Origin: Desmodus rotundus | Lineage: Eukaryota > Chordata > Mammalia > Chiroptera > Phyllostomidae | Assembly (NCBI RefSeq): GCF_022682495.2 | Contig: NC_071399.1 | Span: 2,585,342-2,649,341, forward strand | Reading direction: 5' to 3' | DNA length: 64,000 nt | Part shown: positions 1 through 12,600 of the stretch, in pieces | Layout: each line of letters begins with the position of its first letter | How positions within the stretch are numbered: the first letter of the stretch is position 1 | Position numbers and translations under genes: made by a program | Notes under the pieces: generated by a model | Told to the model about the DNA's origin: nothing | Seen by the model: the letters and a program-made list of their open reading frames with translations, nothing else | Databases searched by the model: none

Positions 1-413
1 CCTGAAGGGGGACTATGGAAACGGGCGGCCAATCAGGAGGCTTGTTGTTGCCGCGGAGCCCCGCCCCCGACAGGGGCACTAGGTGACGGGAGAGGGTCAT
101 GGCTTGTGATCGCCCCTGAGCCACCAGCCCCGGAGGGCGGCGGCATCCCCTTGCCCGCGGCCGCGAGCAGCACGCCCGGCCCCGCACTCGCCAGTCCGCC
201 AGCCCGCCCAGCCTCGGCGGCGGCGCGGCCCATGCGGCTGGGGGCGGAAGCCCGCGCGGGCGGGGCGTCTCAGGTGCGGCCGGCGGCCGGGGGAGGCGAA
301 GGGGCGGTGGCGGGGCCGGGCGCGGCCCGGTGATTGGCCGCGAGCCGCGGGGCGCCCGGAGGCGGCCGGGCGGGGAGGGGCCGGCGGAGCCGACCGCGCG
401 CGGAGCCGGGAAG
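1..413 (+). promoter_or_regulatory. AGPAT5: CpG-island promoter and 5' UTR of AGPAT5
   Basis: This stretch is very GC- and CpG-rich and runs into coding exon 1. A CCAAT box lies at 29-33 (ggCCAATcagg, an NF-Y type site) and an inverted one (ATTGG) at 333-337. GC boxes of the Sp1 type (GGGCGG or CCGCCC) occur around 61-68, 240-247 and 264-271. There is no TATA box at a useful position, which fits a housekeeping CpG-island promoter. The transcription start cannot be fixed from sequence; the space between the second CCAAT box and the ATG at 414 is the likely short 5' UTR. The reading frame is open for a distance upstream of the ATG, but the family N-terminus begins at 414. Confidence 0.8.
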
Positions 414-632
414 ATGCTGCTGTCCCTGGTGCTCCACATGTACTCGCTGCGCTGCGTGCTGCCGGCCGCCGTGCTGCTCGGCACGGCCCCCACCTACGTG
501 CTGGCCTGGGGGGCCTGGCGGCTACTCTCCGCGCTCCTGCCCGCCCGCTTCTACCAGGCGGTGGACGACCGGCTCTACTGCATCTACCAGAGCATGGTGC
601 TCTTCTTCTTCGAGAACTACACCGGGGTGCAG
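414..632 (+). CDS. AGPAT5: AGPAT5 coding exon 1 (residues 1-73)
   Basis: This exon encodes the N-terminal membrane anchor: a hydrophobic stretch at about residues 15-37 (VLPAAVLLGTAPTYVLAWGA), then a cluster ending FFFENYTGVQ. The donor is cag|gtgagg at 632/633 and the intron falls between codons. An open frame continues to 884 past the donor, but that is intron read-through without family similarity. Confidence 0.97.
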
Positions 633-3600
633 GTGAGGCTCTGCGCGCCCCTGCCGCCCCTCTCCACCGGGGTCCCGCGGGGGTGCGGGCGCCACTCCGG
701 CTCGGAACTGGCCAGCCCCGCCGGGACCTTCAGGGTGGTTCCTCACTGCGTGCCCCGAGAACACGTGCTGTTGCCACATCCTCCCGCTGCGGGGGAAGTT
801 TCGGGTTCTTACTCTAGGCTTTGGCCCAGTGCCTCCTTGCAGAGACCCCAAGTTCGCTGGGAAGCTGGAGCTACCTTGCTCTGAGCTACCGGTGGGATCC
901 CCGCCCCTCTCCCTCTGCTGTACCCCTGCGACGTGGAGCATAGGTCAGCGGGAAGTAGGGCAAGCAGTGGACAGTGTTGGGCGCTTGCTGTGAGAAGGTG
1001 GTCACGTTTAAGCTCAGAAGTGCGCTTTGAAAAATCGGAGACGAGACCTTCCCTTGAAACAAGTTGTTACTGTTCAGACAAGAAATGCAACTTTGTTTCG
1101 GCTTCCTACCCAGTGAAAGCTGGGCGAGGAAATGAATACATTTGTTACCGTAGAAGCCTTGCAGTAGATAAAATTCTTGCCAACTTGGACTAGGCTTAAA
1201 TGTGTGGCTAATCTTTTTCGTCTGAATCTTTCTCTATGGAGATTGAATGTGCAGATTAAATTTGTTTATTAGGTTCTTTGAAGTCTCATACAAAATAACA
1301 ATTGTGAATTTTTCTCTTATCTTCCAGTTTGGAAACAAAGCTTGATCTAATTTATTCTTATAGTCAGTTTCTCCTCTTTTTTTCTTGGTTTAGTGGTATG
1401 GAGGGAATAGGATGGCTTTTTGGGGGGGGGGGCCTTTCTGCTTTGTCTTTTTTTACCCCCCAAAGCAACCGTTTTCACCCTGTTGTCAGTCGCCCGGCTA
1501 CTGTTTTGACTTTTGGCGCTGCCGTGGGTGCCTGAGAACCCTAGTTTGCCCCAGCTGGAGCTGGTTTGGTCAGCAGGGAATTAGGAGAAGCGAGGGTCTC
1601 TGTTGAACCCAGATTCTGTGTTCACCAGGAGAGAGAGAGAGATTGCTCTGCCAGAAAATGATTTCCTGAGAGTTGACTTTTAAAATGGGCCTCATTTAAA
1701 TTTTTTTTACTGATGCAGAACTATCGTTTCCCCCTGTGCTCTTCAAATGTATCTACATGTATGGTTTTATCATGATTAAGTCTTTAGCTTTACATGTGAC
1801 AGCTGGCCTGGACTCAGAACATGTGACGTCTGTTACCACCCAGAAAAGTAATTCTCCCTGTGCTGGGTTATTTTATGTTTGTTTAAAGAATGTGACATGT
1901 TTCATACAGCATCATGTACAATGTGTCATTGACGGGCTTGGTGTTTAGCAAGTTCGTTATTTTAAAAAGCGATTGTAAAATTTGGCTATGTTTCTGAAAT
2001 TGTGTCTTACCCCATGTTTAGTAGAGACTTCCTATCCATTTTTGAGTTTTCAGCACATGGAAGTTAATCTGTTGATGGCCTCTGGACGCTCAGTTCTAGG
2101 ATTCCTCCCAAACTTCACCGTGGGACCCACATGAGGTGAAGTTTTGAATTATACTGGAGGGCCATCAGGTATCCTTTTATGAACGCGGGGCCCTGGTGAA
2201 GTTCCGCAGGAATGCTAGCACCGTGCACACTGGTCATCAAATGCAGGGGGTGCACGTTGAGTCAGTGGAGGCCCAAGAGTTTTCCGTCTGTGCATTATGT
2301 TGTTGCTGCTGCTGCTGTTACTGTTATTTTGGCAAGGAGTTATTTGCTGGTTAGTAACAGAGCAGGGTACTTTTGGGGGGTCTTTTTATGGATTCTGGGG
2401 TTCCTAGGTAAACAAGGCTACCTTCCAATGTTTCTAATGGTTATTTTAAGGTCAAATCAGTAAAAGAAAAAATTGCAGTTTTTAAAATATAAACCCAAAG
2501 GAAAAGGATTTATAAGAACAGACATTCTGTCACATTATTTTTCACTTAACAGTTTTCATCAGTGACTTTGTCATCGCAAAGTTTTTGATTAAATTTTTAG
2601 CTTGTTTTCTTGTTTTGCTAGGGGACTTTTTTTGTTTTACTTGTTCATCAGCTTTCATTGGCAAAGCCAGTGATGATCCTTTTGTTTGTTCCGTAAGAAA
2701 AATAGGAGTTTTTGAATGAAAGGAAGTTCACCGTTAAATTATATACACTGCACAAGTATTTTCAAATTAGGTTTTTCTTTTTTAAATGGCCTTTTAATGC
2801 TTGCAAGTTCTAAGTTTAAACAGAGTGCTTCATAACAGTTGTGAGGCAGAGAATTTTCTTGTGCATGGAATTTTGAAGCTGAAGACAAGTAGGTCCATGA
2901 AGTTCATGGTCTGTGCTAAGCAACAAGTAACTGCTTCCAAAAAGTAAGTGCACTTGGATGTTCTGTTGGATTCTAGGTAAACATGCTTCCCTCTCCTGAT
3001 CTCACTACTTTATTTTCATGTGCGTCTTTGAGACAGGAAAACATTTCAACTGCTGTTGCTAAAATTACTATTTATAACTTACCTGGTTAGGTTCTCTTAG
3101 AATCTCATTAGTACTGAAACTCAACTGGGGGTGCCTTCTTCACCGTTTATTCCTTTGGAATTTTAAGTGTTTTTTGTGGCCATCTCTTAATTTGAGACCC
3201 ACCGACAATTAGAACTCACCTTCTCACTGTCTGACCGGGCAGGGTTGGGGGCACCGATTGAAGTATCGCATTGCAGGCTTGTGGCTGCCATCACAAAGCA
3301 CCTTCGATATAGTGGCTTGAAACAGTAGGAATTTATCCTTTAACAGTTCTGGAGGCCAGGTGTCAGAAATCAAGGTGCTTGTTGGCCTACACGCTCTCAG
3401 GAGGCTCTGGAGGAGAACCCTTCCTTTGTCCCTTCCAGCATCCCGTGGCTGGTGGCCGTCTGCATTCCCTGACTTGCGGCCACCTCCCTCCAGTCTCTGC
3501 CTCTGGGGTCACGTGGCCTCTCCCTCTTCTGTCTCAGGTATGCCTCCGCCTTTCCTAGAAGGACACTTGCTATTGCGTATCGGGCAACCCAGGTAATCCA

Positions 3601-6600
3601 GGGTGACCTCTTCAACTCAAAATCAGGGACAGTCTGCAAAGACCCTTTTTCCAAGTCAGGCCGCGTTCCCAGGTTCTGCGCTTGGCAACATGCACACGTT
3701 TTTGGGGTCATCATTAAAACCACTACAATAACAACTCCTGAGTTCTGCCTCTTCATTGTATTGTTGCTGTTTCTTAGGTTAACTTTGCCTTTGCCCTGTT
3801 TCTGTAGGTATATTAAAGCATTTGGAATCTACTTTCTTTGACATGCTGAAGTAGAGGGAGCCTGGTTTTATATGCCAAGGGTACTTTAACAGTAATGTCC
3901 TGCCCTGGCTGCGCAGCAAGGGTCACCAGTTTGATTCCCAGTCAGGACACATGACTGGGTTGCAGGCCAGGTCCCCAGTAGGGGGCGTAGGAGAGGCAAC
4001 CACACATTGGTGTTTCTCTCCCTCTCTTTCTTCCCCTTCCCCTCTCTCTACAATATATAAATAAGTGAAGTCTTTGAAAAAACCTGAGCCCCTGGTAAGT
4101 TGGAGGCAGTGTGACTCCTGCACTAAGAGCTTACTATGCACGAACATGGTGGATGCATTGGCAGCTGGGTGCGTCACTGTCCTGAAACCGTGTGGGTCAG
4201 AGAAGGAGCTTGGATGTGTGATGCTTGGAGACTCCAAAGGAAAGGAGGCCACGTGTCTGTGTGGGAGCTGGAGCTGGGGGAACACTCGTAGAAGTGAGAC
4301 AGAATGTGGGGCGTGCCGGTGGAGGCCTTGGCGAGGACTCCTGCTGGAGCCGTGGGGCCCCGTCGCCCGCAGGGAGGGGAACCGGCAGATCCGCGTTTCT
4401 GTCCTGGATTGCTGTCCTCAGTGTGGGGGTGGGTGTGTGAACGGTACTTGGAATAGTTATGGCTGATAATGAAAACTCTTTTAAACATGTTTCGGAAGCT
4501 AGTAAAAGTTACTGTCGTTTTTTCTTAATGCCAGAATTCTTTTCTCTCTAAAAACTTCTGCTCTTTGCCCTCCTTCCGACAGAATACACCGAATGCTGAT
4601 CATTGGTATTGGCGGGCCAGAAATGCCCAGTGACACGGCAGACGCCTCCTCACCAGTGCCTGACGCATGTGCTAGTCACCGCTTTCTTCCTGCTCAGATC
4701 TGGTGGGGTTTACCTTAAAATGGGTTTTACTCTGATGGCTCCGTTTGCTAATTCCGCTTCCCCAAATGCTAACATAATACATTATAACAACAAAATGTGA
4801 AATTTGATATACAATAAATTAGTGTTTCAACTGACCTACTTTGTAAAATAGTGGCAGGGGATTCTATGTAAACAATTTACTTTGCCTCTTGTGAATTTGT
4901 CTAATTTTGTGGAGCTGAATACACTGAAAGTTGGCTCTTCTTAAATGGAATTAGAAGTTAATTTTTCCTTTAATATTTTCTTATTGTACTGTGGTTTCTT
5001 AATCAGAGGTTGATATTGACAGACAACCCAAAACTAAGTAATAACGTCTCACTAAGTAATCGCTAGAACCTGCTCTTCATTCATTCTTTTGGTACTGGAG
5101 TGGGCAGCTCGTTCCAGGCCGTGTGCTGGGCACTGCAGGACACCGGGAAGAAACACAGGACAAGGCCTCAGACCCCGAGCAGCCCAGTGACATCTAGTGG
5201 GACCCGGCACAACAAGAAAGTGAAAGTGCACTGTGCTGCGTGAGGGTGTCAGCCCCTTGGGGGGAGGGTCGGGGCTTGGGAAGCCGCCCTGAGCAGGTGG
5301 CATTCGCCTGCAGCTCTGAAGAAGAGCCAGTTTGCAAGGCTTTGTGGTCATCAGGGGAGAAAGGGTAGGTGAGCAGAGAATGCAGAGAACCCCAGGTCAC
5401 ACCCTGTCCTGCTGTGCGAGTCACTCCCCTTTGCCAGATGGCACCGTTGTCCCCACCTGGCAGATGACAGAGCTGAGGCACAAAGGGTGCACGTGTTTAG
5501 CGGTGGAGCCAGGACTCGGTCCAAGGCAGTCTCGCTTCAGGGTCCCTTCTCCGAAGATGCTTTGTCAGGTGGTGAGGTTGTACCGTTGGAATGAGGTCCC
5601 ATCTCTCAAGATATTTACACCGGGAAAAACGTGGGCAATCAAGACAGATGGTAATACTGAAACTGGAGTGTGTGTTTATTAGCTCTGTGGCCCAAAGAGA
5701 GAGACTGCACGGGCTTGTCTAACAGGCTGTTACCAGTTGTTAGGAGCTGCTGTGACTCTACTTCAAACAGGAGGAAGTAGCGTGGCCTGTTTAGGGGAAG
5801 GAGGTTCTCCGCTGATAATGGGATAAAAATGAAGCCTCCTTAGTTCTGCCCTGGCCAGATTTGCCCTTGGTTGATCTCATTCCACCCGACTGCTGCTTCC
5901 TCCCTGTACCCCTCTCCCCTCAAATTACCGCACAGGCCCAGCAAGGCTACCCTGGACTGCTCTCTGTGTGCTTTCTTCCTGGGCTGGAGCCCAGTCCTGG
6001 ATATGCCGTGACCTCTCCCCATCTCCAGTGTGGGGATCACTTCTACGTAACATTAGCATATGTGCTAGAATATTAGCATACATTAATATATCTGTTTTCC
6101 CTTCTATGAGACTGTAACTCCTTGGAGGTGGCAACAAAGGGGAGAACTACTTGACTTGGTTTTTTTTCCTGGTAGCAAAAGGGCAGAGCAGTCTTATAGG
6201 GGATCCGGGTCTGCGTTTGTGCAAATGTAGGTGAATATCACTTGTAAGGGTGGGGTTTTGAATGGCCTTACTAGTTGACAGGTTTTGATATAACAGGGTC
6301 TACAGGTGCAGTGAGTCTAATCAAATTCCATACTTAGCTAAAGGAGGGAGAACTGTGAACTCCACCCTCAGAAGGAGACAGAAGGAGGGACTGTCGGCAC
6401 AGGAAGGCGGGAGGAGCTCCTGGACAGCCCGCAGTGCAGAGGAGCCTCTGTTTACCCCCGGTGAGGACTTGGACACTTTGCAGTTTGAACCAATGCAGTT
6501 CTCTCAGGTTTATTGTGTTTCCTTCGTTTTCTGTAGGAACTAGCATGAACACCCCGAGTCAGCAGTGTTGCGTGGGTAGCTCGGGTGCTGTATGTGTGTG

Positions 6601-9600
6601 TAGCTGTGAGTGATGTGTGGCAGGCAGCTTCACTCTGGTCTGGGTTAGAATTCCAGAAGCGTAAACAAATGAGGGGGGTGATACCTGGAAGGGAGATCAC
6701 GTTGAGTGCTAAACTCGGAGGTGCTAGCATTTTACTTTGGTAAAATAGTCTCTGCTGTCGCGGATCCTGCCTGAGACAGTAGGTGAGGCTGCCAGGCTGG
6801 GAGACGCAGAGACGCGTGCCTCTGCCACACCCAGCAGCACAGGCCCTGTGATGCACGGCCACGAGGCGTGAGGGAGCTCAGCCTTTGGCCTGACAGCCAC
6901 CTGTGCGCCCTGCTGTCAGACCAGTGCCTGTGTTCGCGTTTTGAGCTGGTTTCGGGGGCACCGTCGTTCTCCTAGGCGGCGGCAGGTTTCAGACGTGGCG
7001 GGAAGTGACTACAGCTTTCGTACCCGTTATGGTGGAGACCTTGCCGTGGGTTCCTGTGACACATTTCATTGGCATAAAAACATTTAAAGACATGTTCCAA
7101 ATGATTGTGAACGTGGAGTATAAATTATATGCGCAGTCTTACTCAAACTGAAATTCTTTGCAGCTGCATTCTGCATAATGAGAGACTTTTTTTAGGAAGA
7201 TAGACTAGATAGCTGTTTTTCTTATTCATTAATCACCAAACACAGTTCTGAATAAAAACCTCACTCTACTGGAGAAGGACACAGCAGCAGCGGCCTTGTC
7301 TGGGCCGGTTGCTGTGTCCCACGCACTGTCCCGGGCACCCTGCGGCCTCCTCAGGTTCTCCGCAGCCGTGGGAGGGGCAGTCACCTGCGTGTGCTCACTT
7401 CCCAGGCGAAGAGCAGGCCTGGGAGGTCAGGCGCTTCCACTGGGACTCCCATGGCAAGGCCGTGGACTGGGGTGCAGGTCCAAGCCGAGTGCCAGGAAGG
7501 CCCCGGCCCTGCCGCCCTGCGAACGCGCCTGTCCCTTCCCAGCCAGCTAGCCGTTCTGGACTGAGTGGCTGGAAACGCAGCCACGTGAGAGCGTCTTTGC
7601 GCATGGCCGCCTACTGAAGCTGCAGCTCACCCTCCCTGAAAGTGAAGAGGGTGCGCCTCACGTACTGGGGAGGTGTTTGTCATCCGCGAGCAGGTCTGGA
7701 CAGGCAGTTCGCTTTCTGTAAAACCTGTGGTCTCGCTGCAGCTCAGACACAGTGAGCCCCCCACCCCCACCCCAGGCAGACTCCTCCTCCCCGGGACTCT
7801 AGTGCGTGCCACCCCAGCCCCAGGGCTGCCAGCTGGCTGGGCTCCGACCTCCTGCCCCGCCAGCTCCGAGCCAACAGGTGCCCCTGGGTCAGGGTGCTCA
7901 GAGCCGGGGTCTTCTCCCCACTGCCCCTGCTGGCCTCACACTGTCTGACAGATGCCCAGGTGGCCACGCCAAGGCCCCTGGCCTCATGCTTGCTCCTTCC
8001 TCCTCCCTTGGCCCCATCCCCACCTAGGCAGGTCCCCGTTGGAGCGAAGACAAAACCAGTTCAAGTAGAGTGTTTTGGAGTCTGTGCTCTTAGTGACTAA
8101 TACATTGCAATGTAGAGGAGGAAAAATGTGTCCTCTGCCCTGTGAGGTTTGTTGTGGGGGCCTGCAAATTAAACAAAGGACAAGTTAACAGGAGGAAAGT
8201 CATACAAGTTTCAGTAGTGTTAACGTTTTTATGTGCATTGGTGCCTCAGAAAAGAGATGAAAGCCGAAGGTTCGAGACTCCCAGGGGTCAGCAGGCCTGG
8301 ACACTGCTGCTCCCCGTTCATTCTCATCTGCGTACGAACAAACACTCCTCCTTGACCTCACTCAGCCGTGCCCAGGCCTTGAAAGCGGAGTGCGCTGTGG
8401 TGGCGTCAGCTGTGCGCCAGTCTCACTGCACACGTGGCACACCCTGTTCCTTCCACTATACCGTGGGCTCCCCGAGGAACGGTGAAGCTTCGGGACAGGG
8501 TCCGCGAACCTCAGCCAGGAACTGCTGCCTGTATTTTTCTCACCAGAAAACCAATCATTGTGTTTCACTTTATGACCATTAACCTGTCCTACACGTAACT
8601 ACTTTTTTTTTTAGCAAGCAAAAGTTTATGCAGAAAGTCACAGAGGGAGAAGAGGTGAGCCCGCTGGGCTGCGTGGACTCAGGAAACAAGCTCCAGAGGC
8701 AGAAGGAGGGTCCCTGGAGCTTGGGGGGGAGAAGGGCAGAGAAAATGCACCTGCCAGGGCGGGCAGAGAGGGGCTGGGCTTGCTCCAGAGTGTGTGCCCC
8801 TGGGGAAAAGGGGGGTGGGGGCCCAAGGCCAAGAAAGAGTGCGCCTTTACTTCTTAACCGTGTGCCGTTTGCGCTCTCTGAGACTCCTGAGAAAAGTCTA
8901 AGTTTTGGCAATCGTGATTGGAAGTAACCATGACATCATGTGCTTGTCAATTTTTTGACCTTCTCCTATTTAGTATGTTACAGGAATGCATGCTTTAAAA
9001 TACCAAAGTAATGCTTCTTTTTGTTTTATCTTTTAGATATTGCTATATGGAGATTTGCCAAAAAATAAAGAAAATATAATATATTTAGCAAATCATCAAT
9101 GCACAGGTTTGTATTTCATTTGCGTGAAACTTAGGTTTTTCTACAGAAAATATGTGGGCATTCAAAGTAATGTTCTGATATATTTAAATGAAAAACTTTG
9201 TTGTTTAAACATGAATTTTTAATGCAGATGTTATATGTGACCTTGTACTTCTGTGATTTTTACTATGAATTTTCCTATTATTTTTCCCTCTGGTGTAAAT
9301 AAGCTGTTTTACTTCTTTTTTTTTCTATGTATTTGAATAGTTCTTTAAAGAGTCTACGTGTTATTCCTTTTGTCGATTATGTTCCTAGATGTGGGGTTGG
9401 GGGTCCCACTGTATGTACGTTTTGTAGTTTTGATTGTTAAGCTACAGAAAGTTTGTACCGACATGTGAGTAGCCAGTTCGTAAGCACAGTGCTAATTTCT
9501 AATGTCTGCAGCTCCTTTTGCCTCTTCAGGTGCTTTGGTTTTAATTACAGCTCATTATTCTGTCAGAAGAATCACAGAGGACCTTGGTCTCCCATAAAGT

Positions 9601-12600
9601 ACAGTGTATACTTTAAATTAGGTCAAGGTACCTTTCAAACTTTTTTTACTGCGTAATAATTACAGACTTACAGGAATTTGCAAATACAGAGTTCCGTGAC
9701 CCCTCCCCATGTGTCCCCAGGGGCGACCTCTCATGTAACTGAGCACAGGGTCAAAACCAAAACATTAACACTGGTTACAGTGCTTTCTGGTTTTACAAAT
9801 AATTCGGTTCAAAAAAAACCCCACTTCATGTTTTACAAACCTGGGACTGCTTTTGACGCATACTTCCTGAATTTCATTTTTACTTAAAAAATCACAGCAC
9901 CCGGAAGTTGGAAGCCGAAGACAACCTGACCACCCTGACCAGTGTGACTCGGTGTGTTTGGTGCTGTCCCACAAAGCGAAAGGTCGCTGGTTCGATTCCT
10001 GGTCAGGGCCATGCCTGGGTTGTGGGTTCGGTCCCTGTTCAGGGTGTGTGTGAGAGGCAACTGATCGATGTTTCTCTCCCTCCCTTCCCCCTCTCTAAAA
10101 ATAAATAAATAAAATCTTTAAAAAGTAAATAAAAACAAGGACATAAGAACAGCCTGACCAGTGGCGTTGCCGGGATGGAAAGTCAGCTCCGCCCGTGGCT
10201 GCCCGTTGGCTTCCTCACATCAGCTGCATAGCCTCGTGACTTAGTTGCTTTTATTTCTACCTAGACCGTAAATATGGCAAAGAAAGTGGAAGAAGTTGAA
10301 ATGCATTTTTCTCAATTTAGCTTATCAGTGATTACATTCAGTTTTATAGGATAAGAGTTAATGCTACAAAATGTTGATATGAATGGTAACATATCTGTGT
10401 TTTGCAAACTTCCTCAGTGCAACCGGCTCAGGTGATCTGAGCTCAGCACATTTGACTTGAGCACAGCAACCAGCCCTCTGGTGCGTGCCTGCTTCTGACT
10501 CTGGCCTAGAAAGGAGGCTCACTGCCTCCTGCATTCTGACTGTCTCTCCAGGCAGACTCGGGCTTTGTACTGCCAGCGGGTCTCGCCCTTCCTGTGCTGT
10601 TGCTGTGGCGTGTTTCTGCCAGGGCAGACCTGGCTCCTGAGAGCCCAGGTTCCTTTACATTGAGCCGCTGATCTTTCTGTTTAACAGGATTCTCTCTTAA
10701 ATAAACTTCTTGTTCACGTCCCTCGCCCACTGCCCTGGTCCCAGGTTCGGTGGAGACACAGTTCTGTTCAGAGGGCGGTGGCAGCAGTGCGGATGGTGGG
10801 GCGGTCACAGGGACAACGTCACAGCCGCCCGCTGTGGGTGTGCTTGCCACGCGCTGGCCCTCACACCCCGCACTTCCCAGTGAGGACTCCTGGGGAAGCT
10901 CTGGGAGGAGGGCAGACCTTTAACATGCTCCTCCAGCGTTTGGGGTGGGGGGGAGTTGGTGAGCTCCAGCTGCCAGAGGACCCTCGGGCTGAGCACCGGC
11001 CCCGCCCTCCTCCAAGGCTGCTTGTCTAGGGCCAGGGCTGAGAAGGGCCTGCTGAAATGCCTTTAAAAGCCCACGACCCAGGAACATAACTAGGTGGTGA
11101 TTTTAAATTGCTTGAGAATTGCAGGCCTCAGTCAGAACACAGGGTGGGGCAAAGGGTGGGGCAAAAGTAGGTTTACAGTTTGAGTACACAAAGACAGAGT
11201 TTCTTCGTGTACTGCTGTTCATTGATTGTTGGGTTTCCCATATGAACGACAGTGAGCCTACCTTTGCCTGCACCCCCACCCTGCTCCCGTATGATAGATT
11301 TGGAACCTTTTCCCAGAAAAAGGAAAGTCGGGGGCACAGAAAAATTGGCCTTTGGCTTTAGGCTCCAGAGGCCCCCAGAGCTTCTCCGTGGACGTGGGTC
11401 GCTCGCTGGCCTGTTGCACCCAGGGCCCTCTCTAAACCCTGGGAGGTGCTCTTCGTCACAACCGAGTGTCCAGAACTGCGAGCAGCAGAAGGAACATTTC
11501 CAGGGCTGCTGTTCAGCTTAGACTTCCCAGTTCACCCCCCGCTGGGCCAGCCAGAATCCCATCTCTTCTCCGCCAGCCTTCCTGAGAGCTGACGTGTTAG
11601 TGCACTCTCTCCTCCCTCGTTTCCACCCCACGCGTCCTTGTTCCCGGCACTTTAGTCCGTGCCGCCTTGGTTTTCTCCGCGGTCAGCAGTGGGCAGCGGC
11701 TCTGGTTCCTTCCTCTCAGCCTTCTCTGACTGTGTGCTCTGGCCTCCAGTTGCTTCATTAGTCTCATGAAATGCTCTTCCTGGTTTAGGGGTCATCTTTC
11801 TTGACTGACGACATGTGTGGTGAGTAGATTGTCATGCAAAGGTGTGGGCTATGGGGTCAGAGAGACCCTGGTTTATTTGCTGTTCTGCAACAGGCTGTGT
11901 GATAGTGGCCAGATTACTTAGCCTCTCTGAGCCCTCCTGGTAGGTGTGAGTAATATCTCCTGATCAGGAGTTCCAGGCGGTTTACATAGCTGGCCCACAA
12001 TCTCACGGAGTACCAGAGACCATGGATCCGCGCCAGGCCAGCGCTCCCTGTGCATTCTCTAGGCTCTGCAACTCCCTGCTGAATTCGGAACTTGTTACAT
12101 CGTAGCGTGGACGGGGAAGGCTTGCTTTTCTTGCTTCCTCACCTCTTGGCCTTCCCCTCCTGTCTTCCAAGTTAAGCGAACAATAGCACTGCCCTGCAGG
12201 ACCTGCATGGAAGAATTCTTATGTAGCCACATTTCTTGGTATCTTAAATTATGCCAGGGCACAAAGTCTAAATGTTACTGTAAAGGAAATACATTACCAC
12301 CTCAGGTGTCAGTAACTCAGCTGTGTCTTGTCTCCTATCTTGAAATGTCATTGAAAATAAGCAGAAAAAGTGAAAAAGATATTCGAGGAGCAAAAATTGA
12401 TGGCACAAAGCTTGTGTCTCTTGGCCACTTAGGTTAGTTCTTAAACGTTTCCACTAAAATTTTTGACAGCATAACCCAGGACAGTTCATTACAAATAGGA
12501 CATGTGTTTAAATTGTTACACTTTCTCTTAGAAGCATTTGGAAGATGCATCCTAGACCGTAATATAACCATGCAGATTTTAATATAAAAATGCATTGTAA

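Larger units (their letters stand above)
633..9036 (+). other. AGPAT5 intron 1
   Basis: This 8.4-kb intron has donor gtgagg and acceptor ttttatcttttag. Its first few hundred bases continue the CpG island. It carries a G run at about 1422-1432, a short (TGY)n tract at about 2299-2325, an ancient interspersed repeat at about 3262-3735, a bat SINE at 3903-4083 and a MIR-like relic around 5440-5550. Between these I see no exon-like similarity; the open frames are short and unconserved in character. Confidence 0.85.

Noticed and set aside
330..884. Open frame running upstream and downstream through AGPAT5 exon 1
   Set aside because: The family N-terminus starts at the ATG at 414 and the exon ends at a clean donor at 632/633.
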